Shown piece by piece: positions 62,200 to 64,000 of a stretch of 64,000 nucleotides of DNA. Source of the DNA: Paraburkholderia sp. (lineage in GTDB: Bacteria; Pseudomonadota; Gammaproteobacteria; Burkholderiales; Burkholderiaceae); assembly GCA_031286755.1 (NCBI GenBank), contig JAITTX010000383.1, positions 1-64,000 of the forward strand, in the 5' to 3' direction. Every line of letters starts with the position of its first letter. Position 1 is the first letter of the stretch. The position numbers and the translations under genes were made by a program. The notes under the pieces are model-generated. The model was not told the DNA's origin and did no database searches. It was given only the letters and a program-made list of their open reading frames with translations.

Positions 62200-63263
62200 T
62201 GCGGCTCCTTGCCGTTCGCTTTGTCCGCATGCTTGTCGGCGTGCTCGTGCGAATGCTCGCCCGAACGCCGCAATGCGCCCACGATGCGCTCGCCCAAGCC
62301 CCATAGCCCGCGCTGCATGAACAGACTCACGGCAATCAGCACGAGACCGAGCAGCAAAAGCCAGCGCGGCCACAAGGTGGAAAGCCAGTCGGCGAACAGC
62401 ACATAGAACGCCGCGCCGATCACCGAGGCAAACAGATTGCCGCTGCCGCCAATCACGGTCATCAGCAGGATCATTTCGCTCGTGTGATAGTCGATGTTGG
62501 AGAGCGGCGCGATGCCCGTCATCATCGCGTGCAACGCGCCAGCCAGCCCCGTGACCGCACCCGAGATCACGAACGCCATGAGCTTGAAGCGGCTCACGTG
62601 ATAGCCCGTGGCGCCCGCGCGCGCCTCGTTGTCGCGAATGGCCAGCAGCGTGCGGCCGAACAGCGAATTCGAAACACGCACCATGAGCGCGAACACGACG
62701 ATGAAGACGGCCGCCACGAAACCGTAGTATTGCCACGGCGTATCGAGCGAAACGAGTGCATGTGCACCGAGCGAAAGTGCGGGGCGCGGAATGTCGAGCA
62801 GGCCGTTGTCGCCACCGGTCAGGTCGGGCGTGGAGTACGCGAGAAAATAGAAGAGCTGGCCGAACGCAAGCGTCAGCATCACGAAATAGGTACCGCGCTG
62901 ACGAATGGAGAACCAGCCCACCAGCGCGGCCGCCAGCGCTCCCAGCACGCTCGCCGCCGCGAGCGCGGCGAACACCGAAGGCACGCCGTGCGTGAGCAGA
63001 ATGCCGGCGGCGTAACTGCCGAGCCCGAAGAAGATGCCCTGACCGAACGAGAGCAGCCCCGTATAACCGAGCAGCAGATTGCAGCCGAGCGCCGCGAGCG
63101 CGAACACCAGCACCTCGGTCGCGAGCGAGCCCGAGCGCACCGTGAGCGGCAGCGCGCACACCACCACGACCGCGAGCAATACGTAGCGATAGCGTTGCAA
63201 CATGCCGGGCAGCCCGCTCGCATCCTGCGTGCGCGCAGCGGCGAGTTTGGTGGATTCGATCAT
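62196..63263 (-). CDS. Branched-chain amino-acid-type ABC transporter permease (LivM-like)
   Basis: ALAALGCNLLLGYTGLLSFGQGIFFGLGSYAAGILLTHG; LLAIRDNEARAGATGYHVSRFKLMAFVISGAVTGLAGALHAMM. Confidence 0.93.
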   Translation of the reverse strand: MIESTKLAAARTQDASGLPGMLQRYRYVLLAVVVVCALPLTVRSGSLATEVLVFALAALGCNLLLGYTGLLSFGQGIFFGLGSYAAGILLTHGVPSVFAALAAASVLGALAAALVGWFSIRQRGTYFVMLTLAFGQLFYFLAYSTPDLTGGDNGLLDIPRPALSLGAHALVSLDTPWQYYGFVAAVFIVVFALMVRVSNSLFGRTLLAIRDNEARAGATGYHVSRFKLMAFVISGAVTGLAGALHAMMTGIAPLSNIDYHTSEMILLMTVIGGSGNLFASVIGAAFYVLFADWLSTLWPRWLLLLGLVLIAVSLFMQRGLWGLGERIVGALRRSGEHSHEHADKHADKANGKEPQ

Positions 63264-64000
63264 GCGGCTCTCCCGAGCAGCCCGTTCGGGCGCAGCAGCA
63301 GCACGGCCGCCATGGCCACATAGATCATCAACTGCGCGCCTTGCGGCCAGATCGTGCTCATCAGGCTCTGCACGATGCCCACCAGCAGGCCGCCCACGAG
63401 CGCGCCGAGAAAGTTGCCCATGCCGCCCACCACCACCACCACGAAGGCCACGCTCAATGCTTCGAGGCCCATGAACGGATCCACGCCGCGAATGGGCGCG
63501 GCCAGCACGCCCGCGAGCGCCGCCGTAGCCGCGCCGAGCGCGAACACGAGACTGAACACGCGCGTCACGTTAATGCCGAGCAGCGACACCATCTCCGCAG
63601 ACTCGCTCCCCGCCCGCACTGCGCTGCCAAGCCGCGTGCCTTCGAGCACCCACCAGAGCAACACGGCCAGCACGGCGGTGAAACCGATCACGAAGAGCCG
63701 GTACTTCGGGTAGACGAAGCTGCCCCAGATCACCACGCCGTTGAGCACGTCGGGCACGGCCACGTTGTCGCCCAGCGGCCCCCACACGAGAATCGCGCAC
63801 TCCTGGATCACGAGCGCGAGGCCCACCGTGGCGAGAATGTGGAACTCGTGCTGCTGCGCGTAGACATGGCGCAGCACGAGCTTCTCGACGATCCACGCAA
63901 GCACGCCCACCACGAGCGGCACGAGTGCGAGCGAGAGCCAGAAGCTGCCCGACCACTGCAAGGTCTGATAGCAAAAGTACGCGCCGAGCAGATAGAACGC
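63260..64000 (-). CDS. Branched-chain amino-acid-type ABC transporter permease (LivH-like), N-terminus beyond window
   Basis: FAVVVVVGGMGNFLGALVGGLLVGIVQSL-type LivH C-terminus; frame open to the window edge (AFYLLGAYFCYQTLQWSGSF). Confidence 0.92.
   Translation of the reverse strand, partial: AFYLLGAYFCYQTLQWSGSFWLSLALVPLVVGVLAWIVEKLVLRHVYAQQHEFHILATVGLALVIQECAILVWGPLGDNVAVPDVLNGVVIWGSFVYPKYRLFVIGFTAVLAVLLWWVLEGTRLGSAVRAGSESAEMVSLLGINVTRVFSLVFALGAATAALAGVLAAPIRGVDPFMGLEALSVAFVVVVVGGMGNFLGALVGGLLVGIVQSLMSTIWPQGAQLMIYVAMAAVLLLRPNGLLGRAA

Noticed and set aside
61432-63321. 629-aa minus-strand ORF
   Set aside because: N-terminal ~374 aa are an out-of-frame read through LivM; LivG starts at 62199.

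Overview
High-GC beta-proteobacterial chromosomal DNA, gene content typical of the Burkholderia/Paraburkholderia/Caballeronia group (inference from recognisable families; no search was run). About 46 genes are supportable and the window starts and ends inside genes. No rRNA, tRNA, CRISPR array or transposase was recognised. In order: fused M23-like/class III aminotransferase and a polar amino-acid ABC operon; TlpA-like thioredoxin; TAT alpha/beta hydrolase; a decayed OsmC/Ohr remnant; amidohydrolase-MFS-LysR; acyltransferase-3; an ECF41-type sigma factor; two paralogous LysR genes bracketing bestrophin, DedA-rhodanese, patatin/SDR/acetoacetate decarboxylase and NmrA-like genes; MFS; a four-gene two-component cluster (FixJ RR, PAS-PAS kinase, FixJ RR, receiver-only RR); an OMF-EmrA-EmrB type efflux operon; Ohr; cupin; LysR, 47-aa membrane micropeptide and NCS1 permease; a GntR-linked locus (SsuABC/TauABC-type ABC transporter and a divergent Xsc-like ThDP enzyme/GMC oxidoreductase/CMD/MBL lactonase/MFS operon) carrying three TGTCGACA palindromes; MocR regulator; ClpG/ClpK-like disaggregase, YdeP/FdhF-like molybdoenzyme and CioAB-type cytochrome bd oxidase; a bestrophin pseudogene broken by an exact 14-bp tandem duplication plus an internal deletion; and two tandem M81 (MlrC-like) genes with a LivFGMH transporter. 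Most noteworthy: the GntR/TGTCGACA catabolic locus, the ClpG-like stress cluster, and the two pseudogenes whose lesions are readable directly from sequence.
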